Source: Echinicola salinicaeni (GTDB lineage Bacteria > Bacteroidota > Bacteroidia > Cytophagales > Cyclobacteriaceae). Taken from it: a stretch of 64,000 nt of DNA. The notes beneath the pieces are model-generated. The model worked only from the letters and a program-made list of their open reading frames with translations. It was not told where the DNA came from and did not search any database. Each line of letters opens with the position of its first letter. Position 1 is the stretch's first letter. The DNA is taken from the NCBI RefSeq assembly GCF_014280965.1, contig NZ_JACODZ010000001.1:434001-498000 (forward strand), given 5' to 3'. Shown here piece by piece: positions 45,224 to 53,607 of this stretch. A program made the translations under genes and the position numbers.

Positions 45224-45581
45224 CTGGTTCCAAGTCGTCAAGCTCCTCCTCAGTGAGCATCCTGCTACGGATCATAAATCTTTTTCCATAGGGGATTTCC
45301 AATGAGAAACTCGCCCCTCGGCCATCGGTGACATCCAAGGTCAGGTGGGTGTGCTTCCAGTATTCAAACTGGTCCTTGGACATGAAAAAATCACATCCAT
45401 GCACATTGCCCAACCAGACATCAGAGGCTCCTGTTTTGAATTCTCCCTTGGCATAGCACATGGGGCTGGAACCATCACAACAGCCACCACTTTGATGGAA
45501 CATCAAGGGACCATGGTCAGTTTTTAGTTGGTCAATTAATACTTTTGCTGCATCGCTAATACCTAGTCTTTGATAAGCCAT
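45204..45581 (-). CDS. DUF779 domain protein, aldehyde dehydrogenase-linked
   Basis: 125 residues, the normal length of the family. Characteristic segments: LKTDHGPLMFHQSGGCCDGSSPMCYAKGEF (with the adjacent Cys pair), VWLGNVHGCDFFMSKDQFEYWKHTHLTLDVTDGRGASFSLEIPYGKRFMIRSRMLTEEEL. DUF779 genes are commonly next to acetaldehyde/aldehyde dehydrogenases, as here (70 bp downstream of the dehydrogenase, same strand). The biochemical role is not established; the CC and His residues suggest metal binding. Its C-terminal third has a second, truncated copy at 35531-35688. The 3' end overlaps a small membrane-protein gene. Confidence 0.93.
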   Translation of the reverse strand: MAYQRLGISDAAKVLIDQLKTDHGPLMFHQSGGCCDGSSPMCYAKGEFKTGASDVWLGNVHGCDFFMSKDQFEYWKHTHLTLDVTDGRGASFSLEIPYGKRFMIRSRMLTEEELDDLEPVKSGEM

Positions 45582-45605
45582 AATTGCTTGTTTTGATGAA
45601 AAGAA

Positions 45606-45633
45606 AAGGGAGCTGCATCGACTCAGCTCCCTT
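45606..45633 (-). terminator. Hairpin between aldehyde dehydrogenase and DUF779 genes
   Basis: AAGGGAGCTG (45606-45615) and CAGCTCCCTT (45624-45633) pair perfectly over 10 bp with an 8-nt loop. On the minus strand TTTTCTTTTC follows. It is a terminator or attenuator that would reduce DUF779 expression relative to the dehydrogenase. Confidence 0.75.
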
Positions 45634-45651
45634 ATTACCCAAACAATACTC

Positions 45652-47181
45652 CTAGAAGAATCCTAGTTTATTTTTATCATAAGAGATCAGCATATTCTTG
45701 TTCTGGCGATAATGGTTAAGCATCATCAGGTGAGTTTCCCTACCAAATCCCGATTTTTTATAGCCTCCAAATGGTGCATGTGCCGGATAGGCATGATAGC
45801 AGTTGACCCAAACCCTACCGGCCTTGATTGCTCTGGGAACCTGATAGGCTTCATGGGCATTTCTGGTCCATACACCAGCTCCCAAGCCATACAGGGTGTC
45901 ATTGGAGATCTCTATGGCTTCCTCTACATCCTTAAAAGTGGTAACCGAACTTACCGGTCCGAATATTTCTTCTTGGAATACCCGCATTTTATTATGGCCC
46001 TTCAATAGGGTAGGTTGGATATAATAGCCGTTTTCCAATCCGCTGTTCAAGCTGGCAGCCTTGCCTCCCGTAAGAACTTCCGCACCTTCTTGGTTTCCTA
46101 TATCAATATAGCTGAGGATCTTTTCAAATTGGTCTTGGGAAGCTTGGGCACCCATCATGGTGTTTTTGTCCAAAGGATGGCCCATTTGAATAGCCTCGAC
46201 TCTAGCGACTACCTTCTCCATAAAGGCATCGTAAATTTTTTCATGGACGAGAATACGGCTAGGGCAGGTGCAGACTTCCCCTTGGTTGAGGGCAAACATC
46301 ACGGCGCCTTCTATACATTTGTCCAAAAATTCATCATCTTCATCCATCACGGATGGGAAGAAGACATTGGGGGATTTGCCGCCCAACTCCATGGTGACCG
46401 GATTGAGGTTCTCGGAGGCATATTGCATGATCAATCTACCTGTGGTAGTTTCACCGGTAAAGGCTACTTTTGCCACCCTTGGTGATTGCGCCAATGGTTT
46501 ACCGGCTTCTGGGCCAAAACCATTGACGATATTCACCACACCTTCAGGGATCAAGTCGCCGATCAATTCCATGAGGACCATAATGGAGGCCGGGGTTTGC
46601 TCGGCAGGTTTAACGACAGTGCAGCAGCCTGCTGCCATGGCCGGAGCAATTTTCCAAGTGGCCATCAATAGGGGAAAATTCCATGGAATGATCTGGCCTA
46701 CGACTCCCAAGGGTTCTTTTACATTCATTGATACCGTGAAGGCGTCCAATTCCGCCACAGAACCTTCTTCCGCCCTGATCACACCTGCAAAGTACCTAAA
46801 ATGATCGACCACCAACGCTAAGTCAGCATTGATGGTCTCTCTCACTGGTTTACCATTATCAATGGTTTCTACGGCTGCTAGATATTCCAGTTTATTTTCT
46901 ATTCTATCAGCAATCTTGAGCATGACATTGCTCCTTTCTGTTGCTGAGGAAGTGCTCCATTTTGGAAAAGCTTTATGGGCTGCATCCAAGGCCAATTCAA
47001 TATCGGCAGCCTTGCTCCTTGCCACTTTGGTGAATGCTTTCCCATCTACGGGGCTGATGACTTCAAAATATTCTCCTCCCACCGGGGCCACAAATTTGCC
47101 GCCGATGAAATTGTCATAGTGGGGTTTAAATTCTGGTCGCGCCAACTGAGTAGCTGGCCTTTCTTGTGTGATAGTCGTCAT
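45652..47181 (-). CDS. NAD(P)+-dependent aldehyde dehydrogenase (acetaldehyde dehydrogenase type)
   Basis: The ATG at 47181 (509 residues) is preferred over an extended frame from 47262. ALDH signatures: [32 protein letters not shown] (about residue 155-186), [29 protein letters not shown], the general base in [11 protein letters not shown], the nucleophilic Cys in [18 protein letters not shown] and [13 protein letters not shown]. The pattern and DUF779 partner match class-III-like acetaldehyde dehydrogenases (AldB/ExaC group) that oxidise short aldehydes to acids. It is divergent from an AraC regulator 160 bp away, which probably controls it. Confidence 0.94.
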   Translation of the reverse strand: MTTITQERPATQLARPEFKPHYDNFIGGKFVAPVGGEYFEVISPVDGKAFTKVARSKAADIELALDAAHKAFPKWSTSSATERSNVMLKIADRIENKLEYLAAVETIDNGKPVRETINADLALVVDHFRYFAGVIRAEEGSVAELDAFTVSMNVKEPLGVVGQIIPWNFPLLMATWKIAPAMAAGCCTVVKPAEQTPASIMVLMELIGDLIPEGVVNIVNGFGPEAGKPLAQSPRVAKVAFTGETTTGRLIMQYASENLNPVTMELGGKSPNVFFPSVMDEDDEFLDKCIEGAVMFALNQGEVCTCPSRILVHEKIYDAFMEKVVARVEAIQMGHPLDKNTMMGAQASQDQFEKILSYIDIGNQEGAEVLTGGKAASLNSGLENGYYIQPTLLKGHNKMRVFQEEIFGPVSSVTTFKDVEEAIEISNDTLYGLGAGVWTRNAHEAYQVPRAIKAGRVWVNCYHAYPAHAPFGGYKKSGFGRETHLMMLNHYRQNKNMLISYDKNKLGFF

Positions 47182-47341
47182 ATCATTTTGGGTTTTTGTA
47201 CAGCAGCTAATTTGTGAAAGAATCAATGAAAAGTTTTTCAGGATAGTTTCATTGATTAGCACAATAATCTCATTTTGCGTAAAGCTTTGGATGATCGTCC
47301 CTTTTTGACTAATTTATTGGAGAATAATTGAAGAGTTTAAA

Positions 47342-48280
47342 ATGCTGGATGCCATTAATTTAAAGGAGAAATACAAAATCTTTAGCACGCCAAAATCTGA
47401 AGTGGAGCATAGGACTGCCCATCAGGCAGACCATGCCGTGTTGAATGTGTATGAAACCAGCAGGTTGGCCCATAGTTTTGATCTCCAGTTTGATAATCCT
47501 GTTATCGTAAGTATGATTCAGGGCAAGAAAATCATGCACCTGAAATCACAGGATGGTTTTGAATTTTTGCCTGGACAATCCATCGTAATGCCTGCTTCTG
47601 AACTGATGTATATTGATTTTCCTGAGGCGACCCATAATGATCCCACCCAATGCTTGGCCTTGGAGATCAGTGAGGGATTTGTGCAGGAAACCATGGCTTG
47701 GCTGAATGAACACTTCCCAAAAGTGGATGAGGAAAAGTGGAGCTGGAGTAAGGATAATTTTTTGCTGATGAACAATCAACTGGTTCAGGAAAATCTCAAT
47801 AGCCTGATCAGGGTGATGGTGGACAATGGCTTTGGAAAGCAAATGAAGGCCTCTAATACCACGCGTGAGTTGATCGCCAGTTTGATGCAAACGCAGGCCA
47901 GGCATTATCTTCTTCAAAATGTCGATAAGCTCAGTACCAGAAACCGCTTGGCCCATGTGGTCCGCTTTATCCGCCAAAATCTACAGCAAAACTTGGATAT
48001 AAATGGATTGGCCAGTCAGGCTTGTCTATCTCGCGCTCAGTTTTTCAGGGCCTTTCAAAGGGAATTGGGAGAAACCCCTGTAAGGTTTGTCAATAGGGAG
48101 AGGCTGGAGCTGGCCAAGAAGCAAATCCTATGGAAGGGCAGCAATATCACAGAGGCCTGTTTTGAAAGTGGCTTTAGCAGTGTGAATTATTTTTCCAGGG
48201 TCTTCAAGCAATTTGAAGGCTTGTCCCCTACAGAATGGAAGGAAAGGGAGTTGGTAGGAAAAAGGCTTAGAGAAGAATAA
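47342..48280 (+). CDS. AraC-family transcriptional regulator of the aldehyde dehydrogenase locus
   Basis: 312 residues. The N-terminal part (about 1-190) matches the AraC_N type (VLNVYETSRLAHSFDLQFDNPVIVSMIQGKKIMHL, CLALEISEGFVQETMAWL). The C-terminus has two HTH motifs: LDINGLASQACLSRAQFFRAFQRELGETPVRFVNRERLELAKKQI and ITEACFESGFSSVNYFSRVFKQFEGLSPTEWK. It is divergent from the aldehyde dehydrogenase operon, the usual arrangement for an activator of aldehyde detoxification. The inducer is unknown, presumably an aldehyde or alcohol. Confidence 0.93.
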   Translation: MLDAINLKEKYKIFSTPKSEVEHRTAHQADHAVLNVYETSRLAHSFDLQFDNPVIVSMIQGKKIMHLKSQDGFEFLPGQSIVMPASELMYIDFPEATHNDPTQCLALEISEGFVQETMAWLNEHFPKVDEEKWSWSKDNFLLMNNQLVQENLNSLIRVMVDNGFGKQMKASNTTRELIASLMQTQARHYLLQNVDKLSTRNRLAHVVRFIRQNLQQNLDINGLASQACLSRAQFFRAFQRELGETPVRFVNRERLELAKKQILWKGSNITEACFESGFSSVNYFSRVFKQFEGLSPTEWKERELVGKRLREE

Positions 48281-48425
48281 AACCCGTGTTATAAGGTAGC
48301 CCTTCTTCTTCAGTCGTCCGTTTCATTGATTTTCTAATTGTCGTTTTACGTTTTTCAATGCTGACTTTGTGCAATATGTCTGGTACGGGATGAAAGCTTC
48401 CCTTTCTTTGGACAGGTTGTTGTCT

Positions 48426-49022
48426 TTAGTTTTTTGCAAATTTTATTAAAGGTTCAATTTTTCCATTATCAGCTTTTTTTAATGCGTCAATATACTCTTT
48501 CCTTATTTCGTTCGCTTTGACCATATTTGATTGATGCCACGAGAATATTTCTTTATCAAATATTGATTCGATAATTATGTCCGCCATCATTCTCGAATGC
48601 CTTCCATTTCCATTTGGGAAACAATGAATAGATACTATTCGGTGTTTAAATCTAATAGCAATCTCTTCAGGTGAATAGGTTTTATTTTCAATCCAATACT
48701 TTGTGTCGTCAAGTAGATTCTTTAATTCAATTCCGATTTGTATCCACGGAACTCCAATGTTTTTTTCGGTTTGCCTAAATTTACCTGCCCATTTCCATAC
48801 TTCACCATACATGCGTTTGTGCAAGTTCTTAATAAACTTTTCGGTTAGAATATTTTCAGGCTTTAATTTTGTATGAATAGTCCATTCAACAGCTTTCTCG
48901 ATATTCAATTGCTCAAACTCATCCAGTTCTCCTTGAGTAGTAATAGACTTTATTTTAAGACCTTCTTTTTCTTCTTCGTCTAAGGGTGTTTGACCGTTTT
49001 TATATTCGAATTCTAATCCCAT
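48426..49022 (-). CDS. Mobile mystery protein B (Fic-domain protein)
   Basis: 198 residues. Matches mobile mystery protein B: LNIEKAVEWTIHTKLKPENILTEKFIKNLHKRMYGEVWKWAGKFRQTEKNIGV, then the Fic core IHCFPNGNGRHSRMMADIIIE. Canonical Fic enzymes have HPFx[D/E]GNGR; here the acidic residue is Asn, as I recall for this subfamily, so normal metal binding and AMP transfer may be altered. Mobile mystery A and B genes occur as a pair on mobile or horizontally moved DNA and resemble toxin-antitoxin modules. The start overlaps the upstream gene A by 10 bp (translational coupling). Confidence 0.9.
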   Translation of the reverse strand: MGLEFEYKNGQTPLDEEEKEGLKIKSITTQGELDEFEQLNIEKAVEWTIHTKLKPENILTEKFIKNLHKRMYGEVWKWAGKFRQTEKNIGVPWIQIGIELKNLLDDTKYWIENKTYSPEEIAIRFKHRIVSIHCFPNGNGRHSRMMADIIIESIFDKEIFSWHQSNMVKANEIRKEYIDALKKADNGKIEPLIKFAKN

Positions 49023-49474
49023 AATGACTTTCTCATCTCTCGTTTTATTTCATCAGCAAGCTCTTTAATGATTTCGGCTATCTTTTCATCTGCTATTCCT
49101 TGGTCTTCTAATTTCATATTTTGATTGGTCCGTAACACTATCTTTTGGGCCAGTTTTTCTGCTTTCATTTGTATTAAATCATTGATGGTTCCATTTGTTG
49201 GGACCAGTGCATATACCAACTTCAAGTCCATTGCATTTGCTACATCTTTCAGAGAATTGAGCGTTATTGTTCCATTAGCTTCACTTTCCTCAATTCTCTT
49301 TACACCTTGTCTCGTTATATTTAATTTGGTCCCAAGTTGGGCCAGAGTCATATTGAGTGTGGTCCGAATTGTATTTATCCATCCACGTTCTGGGACCAAT
49401 ACCTTTCTGGATTCAGAGAATGGTTGTAGTTTTTGGTCCAGTTGCTCAATTAAAAGTTTTCGTTTATTTCTCAT
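49013..49474 (-). CDS. Mobile mystery protein A (XRE-family HTH)
   Basis: 153 residues with an XRE helix-turn-helix at about 30-85: GWINTIRTTLNMTLAQLGTKLNITRQGVKRIEESEANGTITLNSLKDVANAMDLKLVYALVP. The C-terminal part (MKAEKLAQKIVLRTNQNMKLEDQ... IAEIIKELADEIKREM) is helical. This is the standard partner of mobile mystery protein B, overlapping it by 10 bp. It is probably the DNA-binding repressor or antitoxin. Several GTAAA boxes and a long inverted repeat lie directly upstream and are likely its operators. Confidence 0.9.
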   Translation of the reverse strand: MRNKRKLLIEQLDQKLQPFSESRKVLVPERGWINTIRTTLNMTLAQLGTKLNITRQGVKRIEESEANGTITLNSLKDVANAMDLKLVYALVPTNGTINDLIQMKAEKLAQKIVLRTNQNMKLEDQGIADEKIAEIIKELADEIKREMRKSLWD

Positions 49475-49478
49475 TATT

Positions 49479-49550
49479 TGTAAATTTATATGTTTACATA
49501 ATGAATTAAATGTAAATATATTAGTTTAAAAATATATAAAAAAGTAAATA
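49479..49550 (-). promoter_or_regulatory. GTAAA-box cluster upstream of mobile mystery A
   Basis: TGTAAA (49479-49484) and TTTACA (49493-49498) form an inverted pair 5 bp before the start codon, and TGTAAATA (49511-49518) and AGTAAATA (49543-49550) follow further upstream. The repeated box, together with the inverted repeat at 49562-49607, suggests an autoregulated promoter bound by the XRE protein. This is a pattern-based inference. Confidence 0.5.
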
Positions 49551-49561
49551 TAAAAATTGAC

Positions 49562-49607
49562 AAAACATACTAAAAGTAAATAAATGAGTTTACTTTTAGT
49601 ATGTTTT
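49562..49607. repeat. Perfect 19-bp-arm inverted repeat
   Basis: AAAACATACTAAAAGTAAA (49562-49580) and TTTACTTTTAGTATGTTTT (49589-49607) pair perfectly around the 8-nt loop TAAATGAG. It lies about 90 bp upstream of mobile mystery A and contains the same GTAAA box on both arms. It may be an operator, a hairpin of the mobile unit, or a bidirectional terminator separating it from the left-hand gene-free DNA. Confidence 0.7.
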
Positions 49608-49627
49608 TGAAATTAAAGCCAACTTAA

Positions 49628-49675
49628 TTATATAGTTAACTAAACTAACCATTCTCAATACAGAGGAATAAAGTG
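49628..49675 (+). repeat. TATATAGTTAACTAAA repeat, left copy
   Basis: The stretch TTATATAGTTAACTAAAC continues through ATTCTCAATACAGAGGAATAAAGTG. The same sequence with small gaps occurs at 58907-58958 in the same orientation, 9.3 kb away. Each copy sits at an edge of the mosaic region. Origin unknown. Confidence 0.6.
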
Positions 49676-49812
49676 AACTTGTTTTTCATTAAAGCCATTG
49701 TAAATGAGTGTCTTATTGAAATTATTTAACTGCGTTACAGTCAGTTTATTTAACTTTTAGAGATTAGCCCCGGATTTATTATCTTTAATGGTAATCCTCC
49801 TCAACTTTTTTT

Positions 49813-51684
49813 ATGGTACGCTGGCTGATCTGTATGGTGCTTTTGATATTTTCATTGCCCAGCAATGCTTGGGTCTATCCTGAGCATAGGCAAATCGCTG
49901 TACTGGCGATCCAGCAATTAAGTCCTGAGCACCGAAGGGTCCTTGAGGCCATATGGACACAGATTCGGATAGGCCATGAAAACAGGCTATCTGTTTCCAT
50001 CGTAGACCCTAGACATGGTTTGGATTCGGAAACCCTCGATCTTGCATCCTGGCCAGCTATTGCCGGAGACCATAGTTGTTCCCCAGAGCAAATGGTAAAT
50101 ATTATTCTTGACAGTGATTGGATTTTGGAGGTGGACCATATTGCTGCAAGATTAAGCAAGGATCTTGCAAAGGCCAAACGAGCGGATCAGACCTTAAATG
50201 CGATCCGAAATTCCGATATAAGACTACAACGCGCGGATATGGAATATGCCACACGTGCAGGATCCAATAATGTTCACTTTCTTCTGGCAAGGACCGAGGT
50301 AGATAAGACTGTGGAAGATTATTTCAGGGAATGTCTTAAAGAAGGAGCTCCGCTAAATGCCTTAGGTTCTTATGCCTATTACCATACCAAAGCCTTGGAA
50401 AGAGTTGTTCAGTCAAAGGCGACAAACCTCTCACAGGAACAACGCTCAGCGATCCTATTGGCAGCCTTGGCCAATGAGGCCTTTGCACTCCACTTTATAC
50501 AGGATGTTTATGCTGCAGGACATGTAGCCGGTACTTGGGGGAATGCCGCCCAACGTAAAGGCACCCACGATCACTATAATGAGGCCGGGCTGGAGGTGGA
50601 GACCTGGGATAATGAGCGCTTTGTGCTTACCGGGGATGCTTATATGCGTCCTGTGGATGCTTCGGTCGCAGCAAAAGCCGTTCAAAGAAGTTTAGAGCAG
50701 TTTTGTACAGTAATGCTGCAGGAAACAAGTGAAGTAGCTTTGCCTTCAGATGCCCAAGAAATTATACCGGACACTTTTGATGTTTGCTCAAATAATGAAA
50801 TGCCCAATATGGCCTTTGATATGGGATTACTGAACGAGGTGTTAATGAGCACGCCCATGCCTGGGCTTTCTGAAGGCTTGGGACAACTGGCTCGTTTTCG
50901 TACCGAGTTGGGTCCCTTTATCGGAGCATCATCATCCTTGGAGACCGCAGGTTTGAGAGGGGGATTCAGTCCATATCAGCATGAAAAGGCCTTGATTGGT
51001 AGTATTGAAGCTAACCTGATTTTTGGGCTTGGACTGGATGGTGTGATGAACAAGGCTGGGGATGGGCTGGCTTTTATCCAATTGGGTTGGCGGCAGGATT
51101 CACCGACTACCAGCCAGTTTGTGGATCCAAGTTTAACCTATCAGGGTAGCTCGGTAACCGCTACGATCCCTGGCAGATCGGCCTATAACCTAAGGCTACG
51201 CATGCCTTTTTGGCTTATTCCCGGTGATCTGATCCTTGCAGCCCCCTTTCTTTCCTGGATGGCTCCCCAGACCTTTCAGGGGATGGCCGTTACGGCGGGC
51301 AATGGAGGTCTGATTCCCTGGCAATCGGGAATATCGACCCCTATCGGTCGCTTCCAGTTCGTATTGGGGCGGGAAGTGGGGCTATCCTTTTACGGAATAC
51401 GTAGAATTCGGGAATCTCTTGTTATCCCTGACAGAGATTTCAGTCAGGCCTTTTTGGTCGGCTATAGGTCTACCAAATGGGACTTCCCATTTCTAGAGTA
51501 CCAACCCACCAGAACTTTCTCCAATACCCAAAGTGCCACCTTAAAGCTTCAATTCTCAATGGGCGTGGACATACCCCATAGGGAAAAGACCATTGCTCCC
51601 GAATCAGCTAGTCGTGTAGAGCTCAGTGAGATCTGGTATTTAGGCATGAGGCTGGTGTTTCATTGGAGGCATTATCTTAATTGA
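49813..51684 (+). CDS. Zinc-dependent phospholipase C/P1 nuclease-like exported protein
   Basis: 623 residues; signal peptide VRWLICMVLLIFSLPSNAW. The mature N-terminus W-x-x-P-E-H (WVYPEHRQIAVLAIQQL) and later WPAIAGDHS, NNVHFLLAR and ALHFIQDVYAAGHVAGTW are the metal-ligand pattern of zinc-dependent phospholipase C/S1-P1 nucleases (mature N-terminal Trp, several His and Asp, HxxxDxxxxGH). The last 220 residues (GLRGGFSPYQHEKALIGSIEANLIFGLGLDG onward) alternate polar/nonpolar with LRLRMPFWLIPGDLILAAPFLSW and look beta-rich, an extra domain absent from classical enzymes. The substrate could be lipid or nucleic acid. Confidence 0.72.
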   Translation: MVRWLICMVLLIFSLPSNAWVYPEHRQIAVLAIQQLSPEHRRVLEAIWTQIRIGHENRLSVSIVDPRHGLDSETLDLASWPAIAGDHSCSPEQMVNIILDSDWILEVDHIAARLSKDLAKAKRADQTLNAIRNSDIRLQRADMEYATRAGSNNVHFLLARTEVDKTVEDYFRECLKEGAPLNALGSYAYYHTKALERVVQSKATNLSQEQRSAILLAALANEAFALHFIQDVYAAGHVAGTWGNAAQRKGTHDHYNEAGLEVETWDNERFVLTGDAYMRPVDASVAAKAVQRSLEQFCTVMLQETSEVALPSDAQEIIPDTFDVCSNNEMPNMAFDMGLLNEVLMSTPMPGLSEGLGQLARFRTELGPFIGASSSLETAGLRGGFSPYQHEKALIGSIEANLIFGLGLDGVMNKAGDGLAFIQLGWRQDSPTTSQFVDPSLTYQGSSVTATIPGRSAYNLRLRMPFWLIPGDLILAAPFLSWMAPQTFQGMAVTAGNGGLIPWQSGISTPIGRFQFVLGREVGLSFYGIRRIRESLVIPDRDFSQAFLVGYRSTKWDFPFLEYQPTRTFSNTQSATLKLQFSMGVDIPHREKTIAPESASRVELSEIWYLGMRLVFHWRHYLN

Positions 51685-51738
51685 TGGGGTAATCCGGTCC
51701 AGTATATTTCAGCAGCTATTTAATGTTGGTTTTTTCAA

Positions 51739-52167
51739 TTATAACCTTATTTGATAAGCAATATACAAGCAGCTTGAAATGATTAATATATTGATCGCAG
51801 CGCGTGCTATCCATGGGGATTTTGAATAATCAATTTTCGCATAGTCACCTAAAACCACACAAAGGCCCATTAATAAAAACCAAGGAGTTAGTAGCAGGGT
51901 AAACTCCCTCTTTATGATCATTATTACCAAGTCATGTAAAAATCCAGAGACTGCAAAGGTGAAGATCAGAGAGAAGGCAGCGGGCAAAAATTGCTTAATG
52001 GGCTGGAAAATATACTTTCCCAAAAAGTAACTCCAAATAGGGTTCCAGTATTTCCAAAACGTAGAAAACTTTCCTGCTCCCAAAGAGCGATGCAGCATAT
52101 TTCGAAGTGAATTATCTGCCCCCATTGGTACCCCATTTCTTTTCTTTATATAGTCAGATAAGTTCAT
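51739..52167 (-). CDS. MBOAT-like small membrane protein (possible truncated acyltransferase)
   Basis: The frame extends to 52233 (TTG), but the ATG at 52167 gives 142 residues. The segment FWKYWNPIWSYFLGKYIFQPIKQFLPAAFSLIFTFAVSGFLHDL carries the MBOAT-type conserved His (SGFLHD), followed by three hydrophobic helices. Full MBOAT enzymes exceed 350 residues and have more helices, so this is either a short family member or the remainder of a longer gene; the DNA upstream does not continue it. The acyl acceptor is unknown. Confidence 0.55.
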   Translation of the reverse strand: MNLSDYIKKRNGVPMGADNSLRNMLHRSLGAGKFSTFWKYWNPIWSYFLGKYIFQPIKQFLPAAFSLIFTFAVSGFLHDLVIMIIKREFTLLLTPWFLLMGLCVVLGDYAKIDYSKSPWIARAAINILIISSCLYIAYQIRL

Positions 52168-52251
52168 ACTAAGCCGTTTTAATATGCTGTGTGGAATTGA
52201 TTGCAATAAGTGAATATAAATAAGGTCTAACAATTTGTGTTCCTAGTGACT

Positions 52252-52419
52252 TCAGGTTTTTTCCTTTTTGTTTTGAAGGGTATATCCAATAGCGGCTCCG
52301 ATAGCAACTCCAATAGACACACCAATGGCGATATTGTCCATTGCCAGACCTATTGCCGCGCCAATTCCTGTTCCGATAATGATTCCTGTGCCTATATAAT
52401 TCATTTCTTTCTTTTTCAT
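52252..52419 (-). CDS. Glycine-zipper small membrane protein
   Basis: A 55-residue frame from ATG 52419 to TGA 52252-52254. The middle is a long Gly/Ala/Ile repeat (YIGTGIIIGTGIGAAIG, IAIGVSIGVAIGAAIG) with GxxxG spacing, flanked by a basic start (MKKKE) and a basic end (NKKEKT). This is a glycine-zipper membrane hairpin, a type found in many bacteria without known function. It lies 22 bp after the MDR gene on the same strand, so it may be co-transcribed. It was found by reading the minus strand; its small size makes the call less certain. Confidence 0.65.
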   Translation of the reverse strand: MKKKEMNYIGTGIIIGTGIGAAIGLAMDNIAIGVSIGVAIGAAIGYTLQNKKEKT

Positions 52420-52440
52420 GGTTTATGATTATGGTTTGGC

Positions 52441-53418
52441 CTATATAAGTGGCATTAATACCACATTGCCCTTCTTATGCCCTTTATCTATATATTGATG
52501 CGCATCAGCTAGCTGTTCTAATGGGTAGGTTCTGTCGATAACCAACCTGAGTTTTCCCGACTCAATGATCTCAATCAGAAACTTAAGTAGGCGCTTGATC
52601 TTTTTTTGGGGAAGGGCACCAGTTGCCGAGAACTTCGCCTTCTTTTTGCCAAAAACAGCAGTAAACATCATATCACTCAATAAGGGCATACCCAGTACAG
52701 GAGATGCATATACACCATGCTCAGTCAAAGCATTTCGACACTCTGCAAATGAACGCTTGCCTACAGTATCGTAAATAATATCATAAGTATTGGCATTCGT
52801 AGTGAAATCCTCCTTGCTATAATCAATCACATGATCAGCCCCCAATTCTTTTACCAAGTCGATGTTTTTGCTGCTGCATACTCCGGTAACCTCCGCTCCA
52901 AAGTATTTGGCAATTTGGACAGCTGCTGTTCCCAGTGATCCTGAAGCCCCATTGATCAATACTTTCTGGCCTGATTTGATATTGCCCAGGACACAGAGGA
53001 AATTGAGCGAAGTGATACCGCCATCACAGAGGCAAGCAGCTTCTTCATAACCAAGGTTTTTGGGTATATGGGCGACAATTCCATCTTCGGGTACAGTAAC
53101 AAATTCTGCATAAGTCCCCATGCTAGCGATGTTCTCACCAAAAACCTTATCGCCCACTTTGAATTGAGTGACTTCTGAGCCCACGGATTCAACAATACCT
53201 GCGAAACCTGTTCCCCAGATGGGTTTTTTCGGCTTGGTAAGTCCGATCATCAAGCGACCAATATAGGGTTTCCCAGTTCGCATCATGGTATCAGCTTTGG
53301 TCACTGAAGAGGCATGGATTTTAATCAATAGCTCATTAGGTTTTGCTGTTAGCTTGGCTACCTTACCTATTTTGAAAATTTCTGGAGATCCGTAGCCTGT
53401 TGTGATAATAGCTCTCAT
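52441..53418 (-). CDS. NAD(P)H-dependent medium-chain dehydrogenase/quinone reductase-like
   Basis: 325 residues. MDR features: GYGSPEIFKIGKVAKLTAKPNELLIKIHASSVTKADTMMRTG, PIWGTGFAGIVESVGSEVTQFKVGDKVFGE, VLINGASGSLGTAAVQIAKYFGAEVTGVCSS (nucleotide-binding NGASGSLG) and PLEQLADAHQYIDKGHKKGNVVL. Zinc-ligand Cys/His residues of true alcohol dehydrogenases are missing, so it belongs to the zinc-free quinone-oxidoreductase type. It reduces quinones or activated alkenes with NADPH in the cytoplasm. The neighbouring glycine-zipper gene is on the same strand. Confidence 0.92.
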   Translation of the reverse strand: MRAIITTGYGSPEIFKIGKVAKLTAKPNELLIKIHASSVTKADTMMRTGKPYIGRLMIGLTKPKKPIWGTGFAGIVESVGSEVTQFKVGDKVFGENIASMGTYAEFVTVPEDGIVAHIPKNLGYEEAACLCDGGITSLNFLCVLGNIKSGQKVLINGASGSLGTAAVQIAKYFGAEVTGVCSSKNIDLVKELGADHVIDYSKEDFTTNANTYDIIYDTVGKRSFAECRNALTEHGVYASPVLGMPLLSDMMFTAVFGKKKAKFSATGALPQKKIKRLLKFLIEIIESGKLRLVIDRTYPLEQLADAHQYIDKGHKKGNVVLMPLI

Positions 53419-53607
53419 AATTGATGTGTTTTTTTCAAGATGATGATGCTAAGTTGCCACTTTGGTTTTGCATCAGGGTTCGGATGCTCAAGTGTGTGTT
53501 CGGAATTATAAATCGGAACTAAAAAAGTATTTAAATTATGTTATGCTTCTTTAACTTCAATAGCCTGACAAGCCAAGAATTGTGAATCCTGACTTGTCAG
53601 ACTAAGT

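Noticed and set aside
46268-46804. 178-codon plus-strand open frame
   Set aside because: It is a mirror frame of the aldehyde dehydrogenase gene; the encoded protein has no homology pattern.
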